64,000 nt of DNA from JAFGCY01 sp964609245 (GTDB lineage Bacteria; 4484-113; JAFGCY01): NCBI GenBank assembly GCA_964609245.1, contig CAZSSB010000010.1, positions 1 through 64,000 of the forward strand. Direction: 5' to 3'. The position numbers and the translations under genes were made by a program. Below, piece by piece: positions 47,961 through 57,287 of the stretch (within the stretch, counting starts at the first letter, position 1; every line of letters begins with the position of its first letter). The notes beneath the pieces are model-generated. The model saw only the letters and a program-made list of their open reading frames with translations. It had not been told where the DNA came from and did no database searches.

Positions 47961-50900
47961 ATGATACAACTCCACTGGAAGCTACCACTACTGCTAATGC
48001 TGTTGGGCCTGGCGGTGTGCTCCGGATGCGGAGGACACCAAGTACCCACGACGAATCTGCAGGTCGGAGACGGGGTCGGCGCGGCGCAGACTGAGGACGT
48101 GGGGATGCTGCCGATCGGGGGCGAACCGAGTTTGACCGGGGGCGTCAGGGTGACACCCGACATCGACGCCCAGATGCCCTTGCCGCATCGCAGCGCCCAG
48201 GCGGGAGTGGACTTCGCCTCCAACCGATTCATCGTCATCTTCGAGAACCAACCCGGCGCTGGCTCGCTGGCACCCTACCTGCAGGGCGCGGTCGGCACCG
48301 GCCCCGATGTGGTCAGACAGGTGGACAACGCTCCGCTGGTCCAGCACCCGTACTTCCGGAAGGTCAGTACCAATCTCGCCAGCCAGTACGGTCTGATACT
48401 CAGCGGCAGGGTGTTCTACAAGGACGTCAACTTCGCGGTATATGAGCTGCCGACGGTTGAAAGCGTCGGCGACCTCGATGCCATGATGCTGAAGGTCCTG
48501 AACGAGAACCTGGGCTTGGTGCGCGAGGTGTGCTACGACTTCTACCTGCACGCCGTGGGCGGCGAGCGGCCGCCGGTGCTGAGTTCAGATGACCTCGCGG
48601 CGGTATTCGATGGAAACCCCGCAGGATTCACTCACGAATCGGGGCCCGAGGTCGAGAAGGCCGCGAGTGACGCCAGCAAACCCAATGACCCCTACTACGT
48701 CAACAAGAAGGGTCAGGACAACGGCATCTGGGGATTGTGGCGGATCGGGGCGGTGCATGATCTGTCCGCCACCGATTCGGACGGAGCTTGGGACTACACG
48801 ACGGGCAGCAGCGACGTGATCGTCTGTGTCGCGGATACCGGCGCGCGTGTCACACACGAGGACCTGACGGCCAACATCATCGATCCGCCGAACGATCCGC
48901 CCTACAACGAAGAGGGCATCCTGACGGATGTGATCAACAAGGACAACATCCCCAATGACGGACACGGTCACGGGACTTTCTGTTGTGGGGAGATCGGCGC
49001 GACCGCTAACAACAGCAAGGGATTGACCGGCGTTTGCTGGGACGTGACAATTCTCCCGATCAAGGTGCTTAGCAACGGTGGCAGTGGCAGTGACGCGCAG
49101 GTGGCGGAGGGAATGCTGCTGGCGGATTACCTGGGCGCAAACATCATCTCGATGTCGCTGGGCGGACCGTTCCCGGATCGCACCACACAGCTGGCTGCCC
49201 AGCAGTGCAACGCCGATGGCATTCTGCTGGTCGTCGCGGCTGGCAACGAGAACACGGATGCGCCGTTCTACCCCGGCTACTACCCGGAGTGCTTGTGCGT
49301 TGGGGCGACCACGCTGGTGAACTCGAGCGACAACGAGGACTTCTCACTGGTCAGCGACGCATTGCCGCTGGATACCCGGTTTGACGCACGTGCAGCGTTC
49401 AGCAACTACGGCACCTGGGTGGACATCGCGGCACCGGGACGGCAGACGCTGTCGTGCTACAAGAACAGCGACAGCTCCTATGTGAACTACTGGCAGGGCA
49501 CCAGCATGGCGACGCCCTACGTGGCGGGCTGCGCGGCGCTGCTCTGGTCCTACGTGGGCAGTCCGACCAACGACGGGATTCGGCAACTGCTGCAGGGCAG
49601 CGCGACGGTCATGACCCATCATAACAATGGTGCCAATCCCACGGGATTCGTCGATGCCGACGACAATGGCACGGTGAAGTTCTGCAACGTACTGAAGGCC
49701 CTGGAGCTGTATGAGGACGACGACTTCCCGTTCGACGGGCCGACCGTCACCTGGAACAACCCCGAGGATGAGGATACCGTGACAGGTACGGAGGAGCTGC
49801 AGGTGGCCATCTCCGGGGGCGACGGGACGGTGTGGAAGGTGGAGTTCGAGACCTATGCGCGCCAGATCGGGGTTTCGACTGCGGTGGACGACGGTTACTG
49901 GCGAACGGATTGGGATACCACGTTCGAGTTCAACCGCGACGTCGAGCTGACGGCGATCGTCTATGACGACAAGGCCAACATCACCAGATCGACGATCACA
50001 GTGACGCCCAGCAACACCCGCGAGGAGCCACCCTGGAGCGAGGACTTCACCGGCCTCAGCAACAACGCGATCCCCAGCGACTGGTACGAGTTCGACGGCA
50101 ACGAAGAGCGCAGCAGTAATACCAGCTGGGGAGCGGATGACTCGACGTATCCGACCGGGTCGTCCTCACCATCCATGCACAGCAGCGGCAGCACGACGAA
50201 CTACGTGGCTTACAGCAATGACTGGCTATTCGCGCCGATCATCGACCTCGCTGACTACGCCGCGGCGTCCCTGTCGTTTGAGGCCCGCTACCAGCGGCTG
50301 TCGGGCGATGAGATCTACCTGCTGGTCACCGCGGACGACAAGACCTACGGCTATCTGGAGTTCAATGACGATGCCGATCTGCATGACTGGGAAAGCGTGA
50401 GCTATGACCTCGCAGCGTACGCGGGCAAGGAAGTACGGATCTTCTGGGTGATGCAGGCCAACAGCAGCGGCAGTGCCATCGGCCTCTCCATCGACGACGT
50501 GGAAATCGACGGTCTGACCGGCACGCCGCCGACGATCGAGATCGACTCACCGGCCAACGGTGCGACGGTCTCGGGGATGGTGCAGGTCAGCATCACCGCC
50601 AGCACCGACACGGAACTGGTGAAGGCCCAGGCTATCCCGCCCGTGCTGGGCAGTATCACGCTCAGCGGGCTGTCGTGGACGGACAACGGTGACGGCACCA
50701 AGTCGAGTTCGTTCTACTGGGACAGTCGTCACGTCTACAACGGTGGCGCGCTGCTGACTGTCTACGCCTACGATGATGAGGACGACGACGACGAGTATGA
50801 CGACTTCGTGGCGACTGATTCCATTTCGCTGTCCGTGAACAACAGCACGCAGGATCCGGACTGGTTCGAGGGCTTTGAGAGCATCACGAACCTGGGGGGC

Positions 50901-51662
50901 ACCAGTGGCACGAGCTTCGACGGCCAGTGGTATATCTGGAGCGGCGGCAGCAGCATGTGGCGGATCAGCGAGGACGACGGCCACAGCGGCGACCAGTGCG
51001 CCAAGATGGGCCCGGACGGCAGTGGCAACTACGGCAACTGGGAGTTCGACCAGCTCTACAGCCCGATCCACGACCTGTCGGATGCCGAGCACCCGTATCT
51101 GAGGCTGTGGACCAAACTTGACGTGGCGGCGGACGGCGACGACTACGCCAAGATCCTGCTGGTGCGCTATGACGGGCTGGATGATATCGAGATGCCGCTG
51201 GGCGAATACCGCAGCGACATCGGCAGCGGCTGGACGCGCCTGCTGTTTGACTTGAGTGAGTTCAAGGCCGATCCCCTGCGGTTCAACTTCCTGTTCATCA
51301 GCAACGGCGATGGCGAGGCCGGCACCGGCTGGCTGATCGACGACTACGAAATCCTCGACGCCGATCCGCAGATCACCAGCATCGGCAGCAATGCCCGCGG
51401 CCAGGGCGGCGATACGCGCACCATCAACGGGCTCAACTTCGGCTCGATCCAGGACGACAGCACTGTGACGTTCGAGGACGACGGTGCCCGCGTGGAGGTA
51501 AGCACGTACAACTCGTGGTCCGACACGGCCATCGAGGTGGTGGTGCCTGCGGATGCCACCAGCGGCGACGTGATCGTGACGGTACTGGATGTGGAGTCCG
51601 CAGGCAAGCGCTTCGCCGTAGTGCTCGACGCGCCGGTGATCGACGACCTCGACCAGCTGTAG
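47961..51662 (+). CDS. Subtilisin-like (S8) lipoprotein protease with beta-sandwich and IPT/TIG modules
   Basis: 1233 aa. Signal peptide with lipobox (LGLAVCSGC), so predicted to be lipid-anchored. A propeptide-like region runs to about residue 235. Peptidase S8 core about 270-560: catalytic D292 (CVADTGAR), H337 (GHGHGT) and S515 (GTSMATPYVAG), with the oxyanion region AAGNEN. C-terminal modules: an Ig-like domain (about 590-690), two jellyroll/MAM-like domains each ending in DDVEIDG or DDYEILD (about 695-855 and about 965-1130), an Ig-like segment between them, and an IPT/TIG domain (about 1135-1225). Probably a cell-surface protease, perhaps acting on neighbouring surface proteins or extracellular protein. 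It has its own promoter. Confidence 0.92.
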   Translation: MIQLHWKLPLLLMLLGLAVCSGCGGHQVPTTNLQVGDGVGAAQTEDVGMLPIGGEPSLTGGVRVTPDIDAQMPLPHRSAQAGVDFASNRFIVIFENQPGAGSLAPYLQGAVGTGPDVVRQVDNAPLVQHPYFRKVSTNLASQYGLILSGRVFYKDVNFAVYELPTVESVGDLDAMMLKVLNENLGLVREVCYDFYLHAVGGERPPVLSSDDLAAVFDGNPAGFTHESGPEVEKAASDASKPNDPYYVNKKGQDNGIWGLWRIGAVHDLSATDSDGAWDYTTGSSDVIVCVADTGARVTHEDLTANIIDPPNDPPYNEEGILTDVINKDNIPNDGHGHGTFCCGEIGATANNSKGLTGVCWDVTILPIKVLSNGGSGSDAQVAEGMLLADYLGANIISMSLGGPFPDRTTQLAAQQCNADGILLVVAAGNENTDAPFYPGYYPECLCVGATTLVNSSDNEDFSLVSDALPLDTRFDARAAFSNYGTWVDIAAPGRQTLSCYKNSDSSYVNYWQGTSMATPYVAGCAALLWSYVGSPTNDGIRQLLQGSATVMTHHNNGANPTGFVDADDNGTVKFCNVLKALELYEDDDFPFDGPTVTWNNPEDEDTVTGTEELQVAISGGDGTVWKVEFETYARQIGVSTAVDDGYWRTDWDTTFEFNRDVELTAIVYDDKANITRSTITVTPSNTREEPPWSEDFTGLSNNAIPSDWYEFDGNEERSSNTSWGADDSTYPTGSSSPSMHSSGSTTNYVAYSNDWLFAPIIDLADYAAASLSFEARYQRLSGDEIYLLVTADDKTYGYLEFNDDADLHDWESVSYDLAAYAGKEVRIFWVMQANSSGSAIGLSIDDVEIDGLTGTPPTIEIDSPANGATVSGMVQVSITASTDTELVKAQAIPPVLGSITLSGLSWTDNGDGTKSSSFYWDSRHVYNGGALLTVYAYDDEDDDDEYDDFVATDSISLSVNNSTQDPDWFEGFESITNLGGTSGTSFDGQWYIWSGGSSMWRISEDDGHSGDQCAKMGPDGSGNYGNWEFDQLYSPIHDLSDAEHPYLRLWTKLDVAADGDDYAKILLVRYDGLDDIEMPLGEYRSDIGSGWTRLLFDLSEFKADPLRFNFLFISNGDGEAGTGWLIDDYEILDADPQITSIGSNARGQGGDTRTINGLNFGSIQDDSTVTFEDDGARVEVSTYNSWSDTAIEVVVPADATSGDVIVTVLDVESAGKRFAVVLDAPVIDDLDQL

Positions 51663-51678
51663 CCTGCCAGTTCGCTGG

Positions 51679-51716
51679 TACAATCTGATCAGAGCAGGCG
51701 GTCCACAGCTGTGGAC
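51679..51716 (+). promoter_or_regulatory. Promoter and 16-bp palindrome upstream of the giant lipoprotein gene
   Basis: TACAAT (51679-51684) is a -10 candidate; the -35 is poor. GTCCACAGCTGTGGAC (51701-51716) is a perfect palindrome in the predicted leader, just before GGAGGT and the ATG at 51731. It may be an operator or an RNA hairpin near the ribosome-binding site. Confidence 0.5.
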
Positions 51717-51730
51717 AGCGGAGGTAGGAT

Positions 51731-54700
51731 ATGGAATCACGCCCGAGCGTGTGGGTGGTTGCGACGCTGTTTGTGACCGCGATCTCACTGACGGCGGGTC
51801 TGGCAGGCTGCGGCGGAGGTGGCGGCGGTGCGGCAGGCATCGATCTGGATACGCCTGCGCAGCCGGCTGCCCCGGTCATCCCGGACGACGTGTTGGAGTC
51901 AGAGGCGGACCAGATGGAGCCGCCGCAGGAGCTGCCACCCGACTTAGTGATCGTCGGGGACAGCCTGCCGGCGTTTCCGGGCGGCGATGCCGAGGGGCCG
52001 CTGTCGGCCTGGCGCGTGACGAGCGAAGAAGGTCAGCGGTTGGTGGAAGGCAACGAGCGTGTGGCTGAGGCTGGCAGTGGCAACTACCCGGCCGAGGAGA
52101 GCGACGGGTACGTAATCGTGCCGGGCGGCGACGATGAACTCAGTGCCTGGGTGCAGTTCTCAGTGCCGGAGTTCGACGATCAACGCCCCGTGGATATCTA
52201 TGTCGTGGTGGACTCCGCCCCGCTGATCCCCGGCGGAGACGAGGATCTGCCGCTGTCGTACTGGGTTGGGGTGGGCAACTTCACCCACTACGGCTGGGAC
52301 TGGTACGGACCATATGACGACGACGAGGGGTTCGAGCTGAACAGCGCCGAACTGAAGGATCGCTTTGTCAGCGAGGACGGGGTGCAGCACTTCGTGGTGC
52401 TGACGCTGGCAGGTGAGGAATTCGCGGGCGAGGGTAACCCTGAAGGTCTGACGGCGGCCGAGGTGGAGTTCACGCGGATCGATACGCTGACGGTGGACGA
52501 TGCGGGTTACTTCGACACGAATCCGCACTACACGTGGATTGACTCGATTGAGGTCCGTGACGGCTACAAGGGGGCATCAGATCTTGATCCGGACAGCCAG
52601 TATGTGACTCTTACCTGGACGCACCACCGCGATCTGGAAGCTCCCAACTGCGAGGCATTCACGTATCAGGTTGAGCGACAGCTTGGCCGGGATGGGGAAT
52701 GGGTGCTGCTGGGCGGGAAGGACGCTCCGGGGCTGTTCTTCGTCGATCCCACGGACGCCAACATCATGGTGGACCGGGTAATCCCCGGTGCCACCTATTA
52801 CTACCGGTTGAGGTCGCTGAACATCCAGGACGGCTTTTCAGTGAGTCTGCCAGACAACCCGGAGCAGGAGATTCCGCTGCTTCCTCCGACCGACCTGGCG
52901 GCCAGCGACGGCGACCCGGCCGATCAGCTGGTGCTGACGTGGACGAAGTCCGAGGGAGCGACTGAGTACAGGATTTTCCGCGACGGCCAGGAGCCGGAGG
53001 ACCTGGTTGTCACGGTCGGTGACGTGGACACGTACACCGATACGGACATCAAGGACATCGATCTTCACAGCTACCGGATCAAGGCGAAGAACGACTACGC
53101 GGTGAGCGACTGGAGCAACGAGGACACCGGGTTCCTGCTGCTGGTTGCGCCGGTGGCGATGCTGACCGGCGATCCGCTGGACGGGGAGTTTCCGCTGGAG
53201 GTGCACTTCGACGCGAGCGAGAGCCATGACCCGGACAACGGCGAGGAGCCGGGCGAAGGCATCGTGCAATACGAGTTCCAGTTCGACACCGACGGGTCGT
53301 GGGTCGACAACGGTGACGATCCGTGGACCACTCACGTCTACGAAGAGGAGGCCACCTACCGGGCGCGCGTGCGCGTGACGGACAACGACGGCCAGGTCGA
53401 CACCTCGGATGTAGTGCCGATCAATGACAATGACCCGCCGGTGGCGGAGTTGGATGCTGCGCCGCTGAAGGGTGAGCCGCCGCTGCTGGTGAGCTTCGAT
53501 GCTTCGGGCAGTCATGATGATGACGGCGAGATCGATCACTATGACTGGGACTGGGAGAACGACGACATCGTTGATGAGACGACGAGTGAGGCAAGCAACG
53601 ACCACACTTACGAGACCAGCGGCAAGTACACCGCCAGAGTGGATGTGGTGGATGACGACGACGCGGCGGGCGTAGCGCATTCTGCGGAGATCGTGGTCAA
53701 CCTGAAGCCGACCGCGGTGCTGACGGCTGAACCCGAGGTAGGCGTTGCACCGCTGACGGTGGACTTCGATGCATCCCTTAGCTCGGATGATGGGAGCATT
53801 GTCAAGTATGAATTCGACTTCGACGAGGGCGCCGGCTGGGAGGACAAGGGGTTGAATGCCACGCCCGACCACACCTATGACGACGCGGGTTGCTACCAAG
53901 CGACCGTGCGGGTCTGGGACGATTTTGATGACTATGATGATGCCACAGTGGGGATCTACGTTGGTGAGCAGAGGATCTGCTATGTTTTCTCGGGAAACAG
54001 CATCTGGGTCATGAATGTAGACGGCAGCGCGAAGTCGCAGGTCACAACGGCTCCAAGTGCTAATTCAGTGGCCTACTCGCCAGACAGAAGCAGATTGGCG
54101 TACAACAGCAGTGAGGAGAGCAGCCGGGAGCTGTACGTGGTCAACGTCGATGGCACAGGCAAACTGAAGGTGTCTGCGGCTGGGACGCATACCGGCCAGA
54201 TGTTCTGGGAAGACAACGACTATATCCTGTTCAGGCACGGCGACTCATCAACCGAGATACTGAGAATCAAGGCAGACGGTACAGACCTGACTGAGGTCTC
54301 CCCAACTGGAGACGGGTACAGCTACCGGGATCCGGTGCTTTCTCCGGATGGGAAGCGGATCGCTTATGGCAGGCACGATGATGGGAATCCGAACACGCTG
54401 GATGTCTACGTCGCAGATTATCCGGGCTTTGCCAACCAGACCCTGCTGGCCAGCATTTCCGGCGGCAACGACGTGGACATACCGACATCTTGGGGTGTCA
54501 CGGATGTAATCGCCCTGTATCACGAATCGTCCTCGCCACGGATTTACCTCGTTAACAGCGATGGGACCGGCCTGCGCCTGGTTGAACCGGGAGACTCTAC
54601 CTGGGATCAGAGTGCCCGATTCACAGAAGATGCTGCTTCCCTGGTTTTCCATAGCCATGTTGGCAGTCAGGGGATCTGGATGATGGACAGCGACGGATCC

Positions 54701-56146
54701 AATCCGGTTGAACTCACTTCTGGTACAAGCGGGATGTATCCTGATCTGTGGGTCAGGCGGTGGCCGAAAGCGATGCTTGAGGCAAGCCCGACGGACGGGG
54801 CATTTCCCCTGACGGTGAACTTCGACGCCTCGGACAGCTACGACATGGACAACGGCTCCACGCCGGGCAACGGTCTTGAGCCCAGCTATGAGTGGGACTT
54901 CGACGGCGACGGTACGTGGGACAGCACGACCAGCACTGCGACTACCCAGCACACCTACACCACCTGGGGTGTCTACCGCGCCTGGGTCCGCGTGACGGAC
55001 GACGAGGGCGATACGAATACGGCCTGCATCGACATTGGTGATATCACGTGGAACTCGCACACTGTCGATTCAACTGGTACGGTGGGCCTATATACCTCAA
55101 TCGTGGAGTTGGCCAACGGCAAGCCGGCCATCTCATACTGGCACGTGTATGACGGGCTAAAATACGCCCGGGCAGTTACCGCTACTCCGGCGAGCGGTAG
55201 TGACTGGTCAACGTACTTCGTCGACAACGAACACGGCGCAGCCGACGGGGCGGGCCCGTATACTTCGATGGCTCTCAACGGCAAGCCGATCATCGCCTAT
55301 CACTACTTCTCCGGCGCGTATTACGAGGCGCGTTTTGCGAGTGCGAGCACCGAGGATCCAACGGGAGCTGGTCACTGGAGCCACCACACAGTCGCGTCTG
55401 ACAGCGGTGACGGATACTACAACTCGCTCGTCGTTCTGGACGGAAAACCCGCGTTCTCTTACTGGGATGCGGTTGACATGGACCTCTGCTTTGCCCGCGC
55501 GACGACCGCCTGGCCCGGAAGCAGCATCGACTGGAGTGTCCATCAGCCTGACACCGGCGGGGCCGACGACGTGGGCAAGTGGGGCTCGCTCGCTATTCTC
55601 GACGGCAAACCCGCCGTCAGCTATTTCGACCAGACTGATGGGGAGCTCTGGTTCGGCAGGGCAATAACCGCCACGCCGAGCAGCGGGGCGAACTGGCTGA
55701 AGCACATGGTCGACGACGACACTACGGTCGGCGAATACACAACGATGGTCGTGATCGGCGGCAAGCCCATGATCGCCTACTACGATTCAATGGAGACAAC
55801 CGGCGGTGACCTGAAATTCGCCAGAGCCACTACTGCAACACCGACCAGCAGTTCCGACTGGGTAATCCACGTGGTTGACTCGGACGATACGGTGGGATAC
55901 TGCAATTCAATGGCGGTGATCGACGGTCGGCCAGCGATCAGCTACCACGACTACACCAACAAGGACCTGAAGTTCGCCTGGGCAATGACGCCCGAGCCCG
56001 AACATCCCCGCGACTGGCTGATCTGGGAGGTGGACACGACGGACGATGTGGGACTGTGGACGTCGCTGACGGCGATTGGCGGCATGCCCTACATCAGCTA
56101 CTACGACGACACCAGCGACGATCTCAAGTTCGCCCGAGGGGAGTAG
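51731..56146 (+). CDS. Giant modular lipoprotein (FN3, PKD, TolB-like propeller, seven-unit repeat)
   Basis: 1471 aa. Signal ends in a lipobox LTAGLAGC followed by a Gly run, so predicted lipid-anchored. Layout: two beta-rich N-terminal domains, FN3-like domains (about 290-475), three PKD domains (about 476-745), a six-blade TolB/WD40-like propeller (about 750-1010), a fourth PKD (about 1015-1100), and seven repeats of about 52-55 aa with a GKPxISY-type core at nt 55118, 55280, 55442, 55604, 55760, 55925 and 56081, which predicts a seven-bladed propeller. The order matches the gene at the left edge except for the last propeller family. It is probably an adhesin-like or substrate-binding surface protein; the ligand is unknown. 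Confidence 0.88.
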   Translation: MESRPSVWVVATLFVTAISLTAGLAGCGGGGGGAAGIDLDTPAQPAAPVIPDDVLESEADQMEPPQELPPDLVIVGDSLPAFPGGDAEGPLSAWRVTSEEGQRLVEGNERVAEAGSGNYPAEESDGYVIVPGGDDELSAWVQFSVPEFDDQRPVDIYVVVDSAPLIPGGDEDLPLSYWVGVGNFTHYGWDWYGPYDDDEGFELNSAELKDRFVSEDGVQHFVVLTLAGEEFAGEGNPEGLTAAEVEFTRIDTLTVDDAGYFDTNPHYTWIDSIEVRDGYKGASDLDPDSQYVTLTWTHHRDLEAPNCEAFTYQVERQLGRDGEWVLLGGKDAPGLFFVDPTDANIMVDRVIPGATYYYRLRSLNIQDGFSVSLPDNPEQEIPLLPPTDLAASDGDPADQLVLTWTKSEGATEYRIFRDGQEPEDLVVTVGDVDTYTDTDIKDIDLHSYRIKAKNDYAVSDWSNEDTGFLLLVAPVAMLTGDPLDGEFPLEVHFDASESHDPDNGEEPGEGIVQYEFQFDTDGSWVDNGDDPWTTHVYEEEATYRARVRVTDNDGQVDTSDVVPINDNDPPVAELDAAPLKGEPPLLVSFDASGSHDDDGEIDHYDWDWENDDIVDETTSEASNDHTYETSGKYTARVDVVDDDDAAGVAHSAEIVVNLKPTAVLTAEPEVGVAPLTVDFDASLSSDDGSIVKYEFDFDEGAGWEDKGLNATPDHTYDDAGCYQATVRVWDDFDDYDDATVGIYVGEQRICYVFSGNSIWVMNVDGSAKSQVTTAPSANSVAYSPDRSRLAYNSSEESSRELYVVNVDGTGKLKVSAAGTHTGQMFWEDNDYILFRHGDSSTEILRIKADGTDLTEVSPTGDGYSYRDPVLSPDGKRIAYGRHDDGNPNTLDVYVADYPGFANQTLLASISGGNDVDIPTSWGVTDVIALYHESSSPRIYLVNSDGTGLRLVEPGDSTWDQSARFTEDAASLVFHSHVGSQGIWMMDSDGSNPVELTSGTSGMYPDLWVRRWPKAMLEASPTDGAFPLTVNFDASDSYDMDNGSTPGNGLEPSYEWDFDGDGTWDSTTSTATTQHTYTTWGVYRAWVRVTDDEGDTNTACIDIGDITWNSHTVDSTGTVGLYTSIVELANGKPAISYWHVYDGLKYARAVTATPASGSDWSTYFVDNEHGAADGAGPYTSMALNGKPIIAYHYFSGAYYEARFASASTEDPTGAGHWSHHTVASDSGDGYYNSLVVLDGKPAFSYWDAVDMDLCFARATTAWPGSSIDWSVHQPDTGGADDVGKWGSLAILDGKPAVSYFDQTDGELWFGRAITATPSSGANWLKHMVDDDTTVGEYTTMVVIGGKPMIAYYDSMETTGGDLKFARATTATPTSSSDWVIHVVDSDDTVGYCNSMAVIDGRPAISYHDYTNKDLKFAWAMTPEPEHPRDWLIWEVDTTDDVGLWTSLTAIGGMPYISYYDDTSDDLKFARGE
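53228..53485. repeat. Exact 258-bp direct repeat, copy 2 (inside PKD region)
   Basis: Identical to 130-387 at a constant offset of 53098. Flanking bases of the same domain differ at several synonymous and non-synonymous positions, so the exact tract stands out from the more diverged surroundings. Confidence 0.9.
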
Positions 56147-56183
56147 CGGGAGAGCCCCTGGCGGCAGCACGCGAATGGAGAGC

Positions 56184-56292
56184 TCAGCGCAGCACCTCCA
56201 CCGTTCCGGCATCCGCATCCACGCGCAGCAGCCGGCCCATGCTGGCTTCCCCCAGGATATCGCCGGCGGGTTCACAGACGAACGGCACGCCG
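56184..56292 (-). pseudogene. Truncated remnant of a DUF126 (AcnX small subunit) gene 3' end
   Basis: The minus strand reads VPFVCEPAGDILGEASMG followed by RLLRVDADAGTVEVLR and TGA. This parallels the last 35 or so residues of the intact gene at 56877-57287 (VPFVCEPDGDLLG ... LRVDADGGTVEVVG). DNA identity is roughly three-quarters by eye, so the copy is old. Nothing upstream of the VPF block matches, so the 5' end is missing. It abuts the hicBA promoter. Confidence 0.75.
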
Positions 56293-56328
56293 GTCGCGTC
56301 GTGAAGCTGCGTCGAAGCTCTTGCGGGG

Positions 56329-56334
56329 TATAAT
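56329..56334 (+). promoter_or_regulatory. TATAAT -10 of hicBA
   Basis: A perfect TATAAT, 15 bases before the hicB ATG, with GAGGT between. No good -35 is seen. Confidence 0.5.
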
Positions 56335-56349
56335 CTCGCTGAGGTCAAC

Positions 56350-56556
56350 ATGCGCCAGGTAATGCTGTATCCGGGTGAGGATGGCTACTTCGTGGCCGAG
56401 TGCCTGAGCCTGCCGGGCTGCATCAGCCAGGGCAGGACGCGCGAAGAGGCGCTGGAGAACATCGTCGAGGCGATCCAGGCCTACGAGGAGTCGCTGCGGC
56501 TCGAAGGGCTGCCCGTGCCCGAAGAACGGAACGAGCACGAGCTTGTGGAAGTATGA
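56350..56556 (+). CDS. hicB: HicB-family antitoxin
   Basis: 68 aa. Partial RNase H-like HicB fold: MLYPGEDGYFVAECLSLPGCISQGRTREEALENI, VEAIQAYEESLRL. There is no C-terminal HTH or ribbon-helix-helix, so DNA binding for autoregulation is not evident. It neutralises HicA. Its stop overlaps the hicA start (ATGA). The antitoxin-first order is one of the two known for hic modules. Confidence 0.92.
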   Translation: MRQVMLYPGEDGYFVAECLSLPGCISQGRTREEALENIVEAIQAYEESLRLEGLPVPEERNEHELVEV

Positions 56557-56777
56557 CGCGTCTGCCCGTGATCTCCGGCAAACAACTTGCAGCTGCTCTG
56601 GCGCGGGCCGGTTTCGAACCTGTGCACCAGGTGGGCAGCCACCTGATCCTGAAGCGCGCTGATCCTGCCTGCCGTGTGTCCGTACCGCAACATCGCGAGC
56701 TGGACCGTGGCACGCTGCGGGGGATTATCAAGAAGGCAGGGATTTCAGGTGATGAGCTCGAGGAGCTGTTGAAGTAG
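56553..56777 (+). CDS. hicA: HicA-family mRNA interferase toxin
   Basis: 74 aa with the dsRBD-like HicA fold: ISGKQLAAALARAGFEPVHQVGSHLILKR, then VSVPQHRELDRGTLRGIIKKAGI. The catalytic His is the one in VGSH. It cleaves mRNA when free of HicB. ATGA overlap with hicB. The following 99 bases up to the DUF126 gene contain no gene and no clear terminator. Confidence 0.93.
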   Translation: MTRLPVISGKQLAAALARAGFEPVHQVGSHLILKRADPACRVSVPQHRELDRGTLRGIIKKAGISGDELEELLK

Positions 56778-56876
56778 CCGAGCCGAGGCTATCCGGCAAC
56801 GGCGACCACAGCGGCGCTGACTGAAGTCCCCCAGGTGAAGAGAGCGGGTGGTTGCGGCTAGCGGGGCTGACGGTTG

Positions 56877-57287
56877 CTAGCCTACAACCTCCACCGTACC
56901 GCCGTCCGCGTCGACACGCAGAACCTGGCCCGTCTCGATCGCGCCCAGCAGGTCGCCGTCGGGTTCGCAGACGAACGGCACCCCCGCCAGGATCGCCCCC
57001 TCGGCCAGATTAAAGTCGGCGGGCCTTACGGTCACGATCGCCGCGGGGGCCAAGCCGCTCCGCGCCAGCGTCATCAGCACCACGCAGCCGCCGCTGGAGC
57101 CCTTGGACTCGTCGAAGACCAGCACCTTGCCGGCGATGCTTAAGCCCCGGTTGGGGTTGGTGCGCGCGCAGATCACGGCGATATCGAGCTCCACGTCGCC
57201 GAGGAAGCTGAAGCTGCCGGGACAGACGATCGCCTCGGCCTCGGCCGCGCCGCGAACCACCTTGCGCACGCGCCAGAGCCTGTCCAT
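56877..57287 (-). CDS. AcnX swivel-domain (DUF126) small subunit
   Basis: 136 aa from the ATG at 57287 (GGAGGT 6 bases upstream). Motifs of the small AcnX subunit: PGSFSFLGDVEL, RTNPNRGLSIAGKVLVFDESKGSSGG, AGVPFVCEPDGD. The loop with SKGSSGG is the family active-site Ser loop. It pairs with the large subunit just upstream, whose TGA shares one base with the ATG here. Two-subunit AcnX enzymes act as mevalonate-5-phosphate dehydratases in archaea and hydroxyproline-type dehydratases in bacteria; the substrate here is open. Confidence 0.9.
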   Translation of the reverse strand: MDRLWRVRKVVRGAAEAEAIVCPGSFSFLGDVELDIAVICARTNPNRGLSIAGKVLVFDESKGSSGGCVVLMTLARSGLAPAAIVTVRPADFNLAEGAILAGVPFVCEPDGDLLGAIETGQVLRVDADGGTVEVVG

